Origin: Bacteroidota bacterium
Lineage (GTDB): Bacteria; Bacteroidota; Bacteroidia; Chitinophagales; JADJOU01
Length of the DNA stretch: 64,000 nucleotides
Reading direction: 5' to 3'
Assembly (NCBI GenBank): GCA_016713645.1
Contig: JADJOU010000005.1
Location: 1-64,000 of the forward strand
Made by a program: the position numbers and the translations under genes. This document shows positions 1 through 8,210 of the stretch, piece by piece. Position 1 is the first letter of the stretch; every line of letters starts with the position of its first letter. Under the pieces are notes generated by a model. That model did not search any database. It had not been told where the DNA came from and saw nothing but the letters and a program-made list of their open reading frames with translations.

Positions 1-619
1 TCTCCACATCTAATTCATTTCCCGTCAATCGCTCTGCCATCGCTTTGAGCAAAAGTGCTGAGCGCTCACTGGTCCAATCTAATGGTTCGTAATCCAATAA
101 TTTATACTCCAGCGGCAAATCTTTATAGTCGAGTGAATGGATATAATCATTCACCCCTTTGGTAAATTGATTCATGACCATCTTCGTCTCCTCATTTAAA
201 AATTTCTCCGCCGCTTTTTCAGAGGCATATTTTAAACCGATTCGTCGCTTTTCTCGATCTAATTTCAATGTTTTATCTCCTAAAAATTCACTCAGTCTGC
301 CTTCGGCCATGCGCGTTTGAATATCCATTTGCCACAATCTATCCTTAGCAACTACATAGCCTTGCGCATAATAGAGGTCTTCCTCATTGGCTGCAAAAAT
401 ATGGGGAATATCTTGCTCATCGTAAAGCACATTGACTTCTTGTTTTGTCCCATGACAATTTAAAATTGGATGTGCATTTACATTCTCGGCATTTTGCCAA
501 AAGCCGCTGAAAGGATTTAGAAATTTCCCTATCGGAGGCAATTGACCCAATTTAGTATTGAGCGCATAGACAAACCCAATGCCTATCAATATGGATAAGA
601 TAAGTTTTAATCCCTTCAT
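1..619 (-). CDS. Penicillin acylase family protein (peptidase S45), N-terminal part
   Basis: The gene runs off the left edge, so only the first ~206 residues are visible. A hydrophobic stretch at residues 3-20 is a signal peptide or membrane anchor. The segment around residues 60-110 (VLYDEQDIPHIFAANEEDL, then YAQGYVVAKDRLWQMDIQTR and MAEGRLSE) is the hallmark alpha-chain start of penicillin/acyl-homoserine-lactone acylases. Family members are exported N-terminal nucleophile hydrolases that cut themselves into two chains; the nucleophile Ser of the beta chain would lie outside the window. The substrate cannot be inferred. The start is the first ATG, directly before the hydrophobic segment. 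Confidence 0.85.
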   Translation of the reverse strand, partial: MKGLKLILSILIGIGFVYALNTKLGQLPPIGKFLNPFSGFWQNAENVNAHPILNCHGTKQEVNVLYDEQDIPHIFAANEEDLYYAQGYVVAKDRLWQMDIQTRMAEGRLSEFLGDKTLKLDREKRRIGLKYASEKAAEKFLNEETKMVMNQFTKGVNDYIHSLDYKDLPLEYKLLDYEPLDWTSERSALLLKAMAERLTGNELDVE

Positions 620-955
620 GAAATCTGAATAGAAAGTAAATGTAAGAAACAATTATAATTATTTCACCGCGATATTTAAGGAAGGCGAATCAAAGCGCCT
701 TTAAAATCGGTGAGGGGCCATTCGCGGGGGATGTTGCGCCGGCCGACGACTTTTCATTTTTATAAACAGCCCTTGACTCTGCCTGCTTATGCTAGCGCAT
801 CCCACTCTTGCTTTTTTTCAAGATCGGCCAAGATACAATACTTTACAATTAGAATAGAATAAAAAGGAGTCGCCGAAGAAAAAAAATCTTTGCCTCTATT
901 AAAAGTTTTCCGAAAATTCACTTTACAAAGCTAAATTGATTGACAAGAAGAATAT
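620..955. other. Intergenic region, no gene seen
   Basis: 336 bases without a credible ORF. It holds a small hairpin (AAGGCG at 682-687 against CGCCTT at 696-701) and an unusually GC-rich patch at about 714-752 containing GCGCCGGCCGACG, unlike the AT-rich surroundings. It should carry the promoter of the leftward S45 gene, but I see no clear TAnnTTTG element there. Confidence 0.5.
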
Positions 956-1282
956 CTATACCGCAAAGCTCTCCCCGCAAGCACAAGTCCTGCTGGCATT
1001 TGGATTATTGAAATAAAACCCTTTGCCGTTCAATCCATCGGAGAAATCAAGCGTCGTATTGCAGACATAGAGAAAGCTCATCAAATCCGTCACCAATTTA
1101 ATGCCCTTATCAACGAACTCTTGGTCATCTTCTTTGAGCACATTGTCGAAATCCATATTATAGCTGAGTCCTGAGCATCCGCCACCTTTGACAGAGACGC
1201 GCACAAAATAATCCCCTCCCATATTCTTTTCTGTAAGGATAGATTCAATTTTTTGCTTCGCTTTGTCTGATACAAATAACAT
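956..1282 (-). CDS. A-type iron-sulfur cluster carrier (IscA/ErpA/SufA family)
   Basis: A 108-residue protein of the HesB/IscA family, which receives and delivers Fe-S clusters during cofactor assembly in the cytosol. The three conserved cysteines are present: GGGCSGLSY near residue 36 and the C-terminal CACGESFAV pair. Length matches the family. It stands alone here, away from the suf genes, so it cannot be assigned to IscA, SufA or ErpA by context. A possible -7 element (CAAAAATA on the plus strand, 1313-1320) lies about 30 bases upstream of the start. Confidence 0.93.
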   Translation of the reverse strand: MLFVSDKAKQKIESILTEKNMGGDYFVRVSVKGGGCSGLSYNMDFDNVLKEDDQEFVDKGIKLVTDLMSFLYVCNTTLDFSDGLNGKGFYFNNPNASRTCACGESFAV

Positions 1283-1339
1283 AGGATTTGTGGGATTTGA
1301 ATAATTTTACAACAAAAATACACTTTTAAAAGTTTCCCC

Positions 1340-1735
1340 ATGAAATTAGACCATATCGGCATCGCAGTGAGCAATCTTTCTTCTTCCAATGACCTATTTA
1401 CAAAATTGCTCAAAGAAGCGCCATTTAAAGAGGAATTGGTGGAAAATCAAAAAGTCAAAGTGTCCTTTTTCCATTCTGGAGACACTAAAATTGAACTATT
1501 AGAGCCTCAAGCACCTGAAAGTGCCATTGCCAAATTCATTGAAAAAAAAGGCGAAGGCATCCATCATATGGCTTTTCTCGTCGATGATATCTATGCCGAA
1601 ATGGAGCGCATGAAGGCGGATGGCTTCCTGCCCCTTCAAGACGAACCGCGAATTGGCGCCAATAATAAATTGGTTTGCTTCTTCCACCCCAAATCAACCA
1701 ATGGCGTTTTGATTGAGATCTGCCAAGAGCGTTAA
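1340..1735 (+). CDS. mce: Methylmalonyl-CoA epimerase
   Basis: A 131-residue VOC-superfamily enzyme that interconverts the (2R) and (2S) epimers of methylmalonyl-CoA, linking propionyl-CoA breakdown to succinyl-CoA. It begins MKLDHIGIAVSNL, with the metal-binding His of the first beta-alpha-beta unit, and carries IELLEP and GIHHMAFLVDDI, the central metal-ligand signature of the family. The end (NGVLIEICQE) contains the last metal Glu. Length is typical. The 57 bases to the divergent Fe-S carrier gene must hold both promoters. No methylmalonyl-CoA mutase gene is visible nearby. Confidence 0.92.
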   Translation: MKLDHIGIAVSNLSSSNDLFTKLLKEAPFKEELVENQKVKVSFFHSGDTKIELLEPQAPESAIAKFIEKKGEGIHHMAFLVDDIYAEMERMKADGFLPLQDEPRIGANNKLVCFFHPKSTNGVLIEICQER

Positions 1736-1827
1736 TTTTCTGCAAAGAAAATGTGTGAATCTTATAAAAACAAATTCGGTGAATCCCCTCAATTCATTGT
1801 ACTTTTATTTAATAAATCTTCTCGCTC

Positions 1828-2385
1828 ATGACTATTCAAGCATATGCAGACCTTCTAGCCAATCAGAAAGTATTGCTCTACCCAACAGACACCATATGGG
1901 GATTAGGCGGCGACGCTACTTCTGAGCCAGTAGTCGATAGAATATTTGACATCAAAGAGCGACCTGCCCATAAATCCCTGATCATACTGGTCAAAGACAT
2001 CGAGATGATTCAGCGCTATACAGATGTTGATTTAGAAATCATTCAAGACACCATCTTGCAGACACTTCACCCCACCACTTTTGTCGTTTCAAAAGTAAAA
2101 GGCCTCGCCAAGAGCGCGATTGCACAGGATGGGACGATCGGTTTTAGGATTCCCAACCATGCCTTCTGCCAATCGCTATTGACGCTATTCAATAAACCCA
2201 TCATCTCCACATCAGCCAATATCAGTGGCATTCCCACGCCACTCACATTTGATCTCATCGATGAAGCGATTAAAAACAACGTGGATGCTATTGTCGATGC
2301 CCAATACGACACCAGCGAATACCACCAACCTTCGCGTGTGCTTAGAATCCTCTCTGACGGCGATTTTGAAACAATTCGAGCATAA
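1828..2385 (+). CDS. L-threonylcarbamoyladenylate synthase (Sua5/YciO/YrdC/TsaC family)
   Basis: A 185-residue YrdC-domain protein. The family makes threonylcarbamoyl-AMP from threonine, bicarbonate and ATP, the first step of the t6A37 modification of ANN-decoding tRNAs. The signature VLLYPTDTIWGLGGDAT near residues 15-31 and the basic KERPAHKSLIILV segment that contacts the nucleotide are both present, as is PIISTSANISG. It is the short TsaC form without the extra Sua5 C-terminal domain. The start at 1828 follows a short intergenic stretch. Confidence 0.9.
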   Translation: MTIQAYADLLANQKVLLYPTDTIWGLGGDATSEPVVDRIFDIKERPAHKSLIILVKDIEMIQRYTDVDLEIIQDTILQTLHPTTFVVSKVKGLAKSAIAQDGTIGFRIPNHAFCQSLLTLFNKPIISTSANISGIPTPLTFDLIDEAIKNNVDAIVDAQYDTSEYHQPSRVLRILSDGDFETIRA

Positions 2386-2400
2386 ACTGAAAAATTGTTT

Positions 2401-2408
2401 TATTTTTG
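2401..2408 (+). promoter_or_regulatory. Probable -7 promoter element of guaB
   Basis: TATTTTTG matches the Bacteroidota TAnnTTTG element and ends 15 bases before the guaB ATG. No good TTG element is seen at the expected distance upstream. Confidence 0.45.
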
Positions 2409-2423
2409 CGCAGAAACACTGCA

Positions 2424-3898
2424 ATGGCAAATGTTTCTCAAAAATTTTTCGAAGGCTTGACTTTTGACGACGTCTTGCTCGTCCCTTCTTATTCTGATGT
2501 ACTTCCAAGAGAAGTAAGCACTAAAACTAGATTGACCAAGAACATCATCCTCAATGTTCCCTTTATTTCAGCCGCCATGGATACTGTCACGGAATCTGCG
2601 ATGGCTATTGCAATGGCGAGAGAAGGGGGAATTGGTTTCTTGCACAAAAATATGACCATTGCGCAACAAGCAGCAGAAGTGCAGCGCGTCAAAAACGTGC
2701 AAATCAGCGGATTGATTACCCATCCCATGACCGCACTTCCCGATGAGAATTTAAAAACCCTCATCCAGCGCATGGAAGAAAAAAACATCCATACCCTCCC
2801 GTTATCGATGAGAAAGGGCATTTTGCCGGATTGATTACCTATAAATACATCAGTTATTATATGGATCAATTGCATCTCTCTGCGAAAGATATCATGCGCA
2901 GTGCAGATCAATGTATGACCATCGATGTATCTTCTTCTTATGAAGAGGCAAAGAAAATCATGCAGAGCAATAAAGTCGGCAAACTCCCTGTCGTAGATAA
3001 GTCAGGCAAACTCGAAGGAATCTATACTTGGAAAGATGTACATGAAGAGAAAAATTTCCCGAATGCCGTTAGAGATACCAATGGTCGCTTGCGCGTTGGT
3101 GCAGCACTTGGCGTAAATCCTACCATCATTCAGCGATTGGAAGCATTGATAGAAGCTGGCGTGGATGTCGTTTGTATCGACACCGCACATGGTCATTCGA
3201 AAGGGGTTTTGGATATGATTAAGACGGTGAGAAAACAATTCTCAGGCATAGACATCGTCGCTGGAAATATCGCCACGGAAGCTGCCGCAAAAGCATTAAT
3301 CGATGCTGGAGTAGATGCAGTGAAAGTCGGTGTAGGACCAGGTTCTATTTGCACCACGCGTATCGTAGCAGGTGTAGGTGTTCCACAATTGAGTGCCGTA
3401 ATGGAAGCATATAAAGCTTGCAAAGATGCTAGAATTCCTATCATCGCAGATGGCGGGATTCGCTATACAGGTGATGTGGTCAAAGCGTTGGCAGGAGGCG
3501 CAGACACGGTGATGGCGGGATCTATATTCGCTGGTACAGAAGAAAGTCCAGGCGAGACCATCATATTCGAAGGGCGCAAATTTAAATCCTATAGAGGCAT
3601 GGGCTCTGTTGAAGCCATGCAGGAGGGTTCGAAAGACCGCTATTTCCAAGATGCGGAAGACGATATCAAAAAATTGGTACCAGAGGGAATTGTAGGCCGA
3701 GTAGCTTATAAAGGCTCACTCAAAGAAATCCTCTACCAATTCATCGGCGGACTAAAAGCGGGCATGGGCTATTGCGGTTCGAAAGACATTGATACACTCA
3801 AAACAGCACAGTTTGTAAAAATCAGCACGGCAGGCATGAAAGAGAGCCATCCGCATGATATATTTATTACGAGAGAAGCACCGAATTATAGCAGGTAA
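2424..3898 (+). CDS. guaB: Inosine-5'-monophosphate dehydrogenase (one frameshift)
   Basis: Catalyses NAD-dependent oxidation of IMP to XMP, the committed step of GMP synthesis. The N-terminal part (MANVSQKFFEGLTFDDVLLVPSY) and the C-terminal part lie in different frames. The switch sits in CBS domain 1 at about 2797-2802, where CTCCCGTTATC lacks one base; restoring it gives HTLPVIDEKGHFAGLITYK and a normal 491-residue protein. Two CBS domains follow in order, then the catalytic loop GPGSICTTRIVAGVG with the active-site Cys. The flap and C-terminal barrel are complete. The ATG at 2424 is preferred because the protein then starts as in the family. The shift most likely is a sequencing error, since guaB is normally essential. 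Confidence 0.93.
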
Positions 3899-3903
3899 TT
3901 TTT

Positions 3904-3933
3904 GGAGTTTGGTGTCTGGTGTCTGGAATCTGG
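3904..3933. repeat. Degenerate 7-base tandem repeat
   Basis: Four consecutive units, GGAGTTT, GGTGTCT, GGTGTCT, GGAATCT, plus a final GG, directly after the guaB stop codon. Similar TTTGGTGTCTGG low-complexity tracts are common in Bacteroidota intergenic DNA. Confidence 0.7.
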
Positions 3934-3996
3934 ATATATTATTCCTAGCAACGAACAACCTTATTTAGGCATTAACTCCCAACAACCATCAACGAA

Positions 3997-4015
3997 TCCC
4001 GACACTTTGTCGGGA
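3997..4015. repeat. Palindromic element, hairpin between guaB and the PTPS gene
   Basis: TCCCGACA, loop CTT, TGTCGGGA: a perfect 8-base stem. It is not followed by a T-run, so it does not look like a classical terminator. It resembles the short TCCCGA...TCGGGA palindromes dispersed in Bacteroidota genomes. Confidence 0.6.
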
Positions 4016-4045
4016 CACGGCAACTAAAAACAAACAACCAAAAGA

Positions 4046-4453
4046 ATGAAAACTGCAGTTATTAGAAAAGCCCAATTTAATTCAGCACATAGACTGCACA
4101 ATGCCTCTTTTTCAGAAGCGGAAAATCAGCGCATATTTGGTCTATGCAATTTGCCGAATTACCATGGACATAATTATACACTAGAGGTAAAACTGATCGG
4201 CGATATCGATCCACAGACGGGTTTTGTCTATGATTTGGGCATACTCAAAGACATCATCGATGAAGAAGTCATTGAGGCATTTGATCATAAAAATTTAAAT
4301 CTCGATACAGCAGAATTTGCGACGCTCAATCCCACCGCTGAGAATATCGCTGTCGTCATCTACAACAAACTCCGCGCGCGCATCGAAAGCGCATACGAAA
4401 TCAAACTCAAATTATACGAGACGGAGCGGAATATGGTGGAGTATCCATGTTGA
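4046..4453 (+). CDS. 6-pyruvoyltetrahydropterin / 6-carboxytetrahydropterin synthase family protein
   Basis: A 135-residue PTPS/QueD-family enzyme that acts on 7,8-dihydroneopterin triphosphate. The zinc ligands are visible: FNSAHRL near residue 12 and the HGH of NLPNYHGHNYTLEV. The catalytic Cys lies in FGLCNLPN, and the catalytic Glu in LKLYETERNMVEY near the C terminus. In bacteria this family mostly provides QueD of queuosine synthesis, but the CNLPN form resembles the biopterin-type PTPS, so the exact reaction is left open. It stands alone between intergenic repeats and two small secreted proteins; no queC or queE is visible. Confidence 0.88.
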   Translation: MKTAVIRKAQFNSAHRLHNASFSEAENQRIFGLCNLPNYHGHNYTLEVKLIGDIDPQTGFVYDLGILKDIIDEEVIEAFDHKNLNLDTAEFATLNPTAENIAVVIYNKLRARIESAYEIKLKLYETERNMVEYPC

Positions 4454-4519
4454 TTTAATTCAGTAAGATTGATTTAATTAAACCGCGCGTGCTAGTTTAT
4501 TCTTAGATTTATATTGAGA

Positions 4520-4987
4520 ATGAAAAAATACTTTGCCATACTTTCACTTAGCCTATGTGCGACTTGTCAAAAAAATGATACGTTCTATGATTATTGGCAA
4601 GGGAATCAAACTGTCAAAATTCATAGCTACTCACATTCTATTCTCGATACAACTTCTGGTCATTATAGCGATACGATTGAAGGTCCAATAAATATTATAC
4701 AACTTGATACCGCAATTAAAATTGAATTTCTTCCTCCTTTGGATTGGTCAAATACAGATTCTTTGCATTACCATATTCTCAATAGTGGCCACTACTACAT
4801 TAAAAGCTTAAATGAAAATTACTTAATATTAAAAGATGATAATAAGGGAAAATTAAAAATTGAACCTCCTTTTCCATATTCTACCTATTATTTTGATGGA
4901 GTATATACTGCTAATTCTTTCCGTTTTAATTTTGGGATAATTTCATCAGGAGGGCGCTCCGAATATATTATTGAAGCCAACAAATGA
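4520..4987 (+). CDS. Hypothetical secreted protein, possible lipoprotein (paralog 1)
   Basis: About 155 residues. The start is the ATG at 4520; a TTG two codons earlier is possible but unneeded. The N terminus MKKYFAILSLSLCATCQKND has a short basic end, a hydrophobic core and a Cys, so it is probably a lipoprotein although the lipobox is poor. The rest is Tyr- and Asp-rich with no family I recognise. The segment IEFLPPLDWSNTDSLHYH, followed by IKSLNENYLILK, recurs in the next gene (IIFLPPLNWNSAQDI, ESLKDNYIIGK), so the two are tandem paralogs. Their ends overlap by 4 bases (ATGA). Confidence 0.6.
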   Translation: MKKYFAILSLSLCATCQKNDTFYDYWQGNQTVKIHSYSHSILDTTSGHYSDTIEGPINIIQLDTAIKIEFLPPLDWSNTDSLHYHILNSGHYYIKSLNENYLILKDDNKGKLKIEPPFPYSTYYFDGVYTANSFRFNFGIISSGGRSEYIIEANK

Positions 4988-5373
4988 CAAGATACTTCAT
5001 CATACTTTCGCACATTTGCCTCTTGTCAAAAAACGCAATCGATTATCGAACCCAATGGATTGGAAACTATAAAGCAAAAATATACTTTAATTCATACGCC
5101 GGAAATTTTGATACAACAGCCTACACATCAGATTCAACTTATGGCAATGTCTTTGTTACTATTAATGGCGATTCCTCATTAATGATAATATTTTTGCCTC
5201 CTTTAAATTGGAATTCAGCACAAGACATACTCAAACAGGGCTCTTCCTTTGCAGAAAGTTTAAAAGACAACTACATAATCGGCAAAATTGAGTCAAATGG
5301 ATTTTTCCATGAGAATTTCTCTTTCGGCTATCAAAACCTTGGATGGCATTTTAATAATGAATCAAAATCATAG
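4984..5373 (+). CDS. Hypothetical protein, tandem paralog of the preceding gene (paralog 2)
   Basis: 129 residues overlapping the previous stop codon in an ATGA junction, so the pair is co-transcribed. It shares the FLPPLNW core and the SLKDNYIIGK motif with paralog 1. Its N terminus reads SHICLLSKNAIDYRTQW, whereas paralog 1 has CATCQKNDTFYDYW. In another frame the DNA here encodes SCQK, so a pair of compensating indels (an extra C near 5018 and a missing A in the A-run near 5030) may hide a Cys lipoprotein signal. The C terminus is shorter than that of paralog 1. Function unknown. Confidence 0.5.
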   Translation: MTRYFIILSHICLLSKNAIDYRTQWIGNYKAKIYFNSYAGNFDTTAYTSDSTYGNVFVTINGDSSLMIIFLPPLNWNSAQDILKQGSSFAESLKDNYIIGKIESNGFFHENFSFGYQNLGWHFNNESKS

Positions 5374-5445
5374 GTATAAGTTATAGTCCAAAATTCTATG
5401 GATACGCTTATACCATCCATTTATCTCGATAAAGGTTTAATAAAT

Positions 5446-8166
5446 CTATTTAAAATACGAATCATACACCGTCTTCGTCCTCGTGATTTTTAAATCCTGT
5501 AAGAGCGAAGATTTGGGGTGAATCTCCATACTATAGGTGGGGCCGAGGGTAGAGATGGGCGAGTAATTGAATACAATCTCCCAGCAATGCAAATCGCGGA
5601 TGATTTTGAGGTTGGTCATCGTGATCTTTTTCGTGATAAAATCAAAACCACTGCTCATCGCAAATTTCCATTTAGGCGTAATATTCACATCCAAATTCAT
5701 CAAGTTGATGGTGGCATTGAACACGACAGTATCTCTTCCCAATGCGCGCGATTGCGTCGCACCAAAATCAAAATTCATCGCTAAATTCCATGGACTATTG
5801 AAGTCGTAGTAGAGGTAATATTGATTGATCAAATCTCTGCGCTCCGCCTCTGTGCCTTTATCCGAGGCATTGATGCGCTTTTTAAATTGTGAAGAGGATA
5901 GGGAATAATTAAACCGCCAACCAAAATTGACAAACCGCACTAAACCAAACTCCTTTTCAATAGCAAAGTATTTTGTTTTGCGCCCATTGGAGTCCGGTGC
6001 ATAGGGATCGAAATTCAATGAAACGTCAGTGCTAAAATTCGTCCCCAAATTCGTTCGCGCACTGATACCGATATTCGATAAACGAATGCTATCAGCCGCA
6101 AAATTATAAGATGCTCCAATGCTCAATTGATCCAATATACTCACCTTCTTCGTTGGATTGGCCGTATCTTTTGGATTAAATATTTTCGCGGTGATATTGT
6201 TGTTCAAACTAAATGACAAAACTGATTGTGTCCCTATACTGGGCGTTCCAAATATATTGCTCTCATAATAGGATATGCGCTCTAAAGGACCTCCTCGCGT
6301 TTGCGGAGCCCAATAATAATACCCATACTTCTGATTGCTGAAATCTGGACTATAACTATAACTGATACTCGGAGTCAATTGATGGCGAATTGCTTTCAAT
6401 CGCTTTGATTTGAAATTATACATGCCATATATCGTAGTATTGAAAGCCGTTCCCACGGAATAATCATAAACATTGCCCACTTCCTTCATTCTATTTGAAA
6501 CATATTTACCAAATAAAATAGTATCGATTTTTTTCTCTGCATTAAAAATCGTATCAGGCGCTTGCAGGTCGAATCCGCGATAAAACTTTTCAAAATACAA
6601 TCTATCAGAACCACTCGCATTGAAATTGATATTGAAGAATTTAAAAATCTTTGAATTCCACTGAATCGTGGCTGTATTCTTAATCGCCTTTTGAATTCTA
6701 TCTAAAGTATACTTTGTAAAAATAATTGTATCATAGGTCTGCACGTTGGCCTTTGCCTCTGCCGTGTATGAGATATTGAATTTCTCAAACCACTTCTTCT
6801 CCCCCGTCTCTATCTTTGACTTAAAAGGTGAAAATGGCGTATAGAAAAAGAAATTCGGCAAGTCAACGGAGATTTCCTTGGTAGATAAATCCTGTCTCGA
6901 ACTCGCGCCAAAATTGAAATAGTATTGCTTATTCCGAAACTTCTTCGAGAGGGATATATTCGATGTCGCAATCGCATTGGTGATTTGTCTGCCGGTCTCT
7001 AAATTATTTCTATAATAATTCCCCGTTCGGAAATTTACATTGGATGAAAAAGTAAATGTGGGATGCGATTTTACAGATTGAGCATGACTCCATTCTATAT
7101 TAAATTCTGTTGACGGCTTATCCTCTAATGGATTTACAACCGTCTCCGTATAGGTTCTGCTAATCCCTAAACGCACATTGCCCGTATACTTATAATTCTT
7201 GGCATATTGCGCATAGGTTTGAAATCCCACCCCGCCATTGAAGAAGATATCACTGGTAAAACTGATGCCGAGATAATCACTCACCGCCCAATAATAACCG
7301 ATGCCTCGAATATTAAACACAGGCTGGAAACCATAATTCTGCGGTAAAATCAATCCACTGCGCTGGCCTGTCTTGACTGGGAATAATCCAAAGGGCAAAT
7401 AAATCGGCGTCGGCACATCCGAGAATACCAAATTCGCAGGCCCCGTGATAATCATCTTATTTGGGATGAGCTTCAATCTATTTGCTGCAATAAAAAAATG
7501 CGGATGCTCGTGATCACAAGTGGTATACTTGGCATGCTTGATATACCAATTCTGCTGTGGATCTTTTTTAACTTCCTCGCCATGTAAAAATCCCTCCCCT
7601 TCTTTGGTAATCACATCATACACTTTGCCTCGCTTGCTCTTAAAATTGTAGACCATTTTATTGGTCACATATTCGCGGTCTCCTTGCGTATAAATCGGGT
7701 TTCCATAGGCGTTGCCCGAACTGTCCACGCCGCCATTGGCAGTGAGGTTCATGGTATGCCAATCGAAATTGATCCATTCCGCCTCGACATTCATATCGGT
7801 ATAGACAATCTTGCTGTTTTTATAGAGAAATAATTTTCTACTCGCCACATCATAGACGATGGAATCTTCTGCGATGTATTTCACTTCATCACTAATCTCT
7901 GAATTGGCATAGGGGACGAGAAATGAATCTGTTACAACTATCGTTGAATCAAATTTTTTGAAAGTCGTATCACCCGCGGAACGCAATGAATCCAAATTCT
8001 TTTGTAGAGGCAATATCTTTTTACTCTTGGCAGTATCTATTGGATCAAGGCCCATTCTGCCGTTGTTTTGAGCAAATGAACTGATCGAAATGATGGAAAA
8101 AATCAAAAATCCAATAAACCCCTTTATATTTGTGGAACTTAATTTAGATGCTTTTAATTTAATCAC
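5446..8166 (-). CDS. lptD: LPS-assembly protein LptD (OstA-like)
   Basis: A ~906-residue outer-membrane protein that, with LptE, inserts lipopolysaccharide into the outer leaflet. After a signal peptide (IGFLIFSIISISSFAQ) comes an OstA/LptA-like beta-jellyroll region around residues 95-250 (AEDSIVYDVASRKLFLY, WINFDWHTMNLTANGGVD), then a long beta-barrel with aromatic-rich strands (LIPNKMIITGPANLVFSDVP, PTPIYLPFGLFPVKTGQRSG). This matches the Bacteroidota LptD type. No ATG precedes the signal peptide; GTG at 8166 is chosen, with TTG at 8196 an alternative that would leave only 14 bases to the divergent amidase gene. The frame is intact. Confidence 0.88.
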   Translation of the reverse strand: MIKLKASKLSSTNIKGFIGFLIFSIISISSFAQNNGRMGLDPIDTAKSKKILPLQKNLDSLRSAGDTTFKKFDSTIVVTDSFLVPYANSEISDEVKYIAEDSIVYDVASRKLFLYKNSKIVYTDMNVEAEWINFDWHTMNLTANGGVDSSGNAYGNPIYTQGDREYVTNKMVYNFKSKRGKVYDVITKEGEGFLHGEEVKKDPQQNWYIKHAKYTTCDHEHPHFFIAANRLKLIPNKMIITGPANLVFSDVPTPIYLPFGLFPVKTGQRSGLILPQNYGFQPVFNIRGIGYYWAVSDYLGISFTSDIFFNGGVGFQTYAQYAKNYKYTGNVRLGISRTYTETVVNPLEDKPSTEFNIEWSHAQSVKSHPTFTFSSNVNFRTGNYYRNNLETGRQITNAIATSNISLSKKFRNKQYYFNFGASSRQDLSTKEISVDLPNFFFYTPFSPFKSKIETGEKKWFEKFNISYTAEAKANVQTYDTIIFTKYTLDRIQKAIKNTATIQWNSKIFKFFNINFNASGSDRLYFEKFYRGFDLQAPDTIFNAEKKIDTILFGKYVSNRMKEVGNVYDYSVGTAFNTTIYGMYNFKSKRLKAIRHQLTPSISYSYSPDFSNQKYGYYYWAPQTRGGPLERISYYESNIFGTPSIGTQSVLSFSLNNNITAKIFNPKDTANPTKKVSILDQLSIGASYNFAADSIRLSNIGISARTNLGTNFSTDVSLNFDPYAPDSNGRKTKYFAIEKEFGLVRFVNFGWRFNYSLSSSQFKKRINASDKGTEAERRDLINQYYLYYDFNSPWNLAMNFDFGATQSRALGRDTVVFNATINLMNLDVNITPKWKFAMSSGFDFITKKITMTNLKIIRDLHCWEIVFNYSPISTLGPTYSMEIHPKSSLLQDLKITRTKTVYDSYFK

Positions 8167-8210
8167 GCTTTCAATTGAAATTACTAAATTTCGCAATAGT
8201 TAATTTTACA

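Noticed and set aside
1713..1925. A plus-strand frame across the mce/threonylcarbamoyl-AMP synthase junction
   Set aside because: It overlaps two firmly identified genes in another frame and has no protein-like features.
2797..2802. Programmed ribosomal frameshifting in guaB and similar genes
   Set aside because: There is no slippery heptamer plus stimulatory structure, and the same kind of break affects many unrelated genes.
3998..4014. Rho-independent terminator of guaB
   Set aside because: The stem is strong but about 100 bases past the stop codon and has no T-run; treated as a dispersed palindrome.
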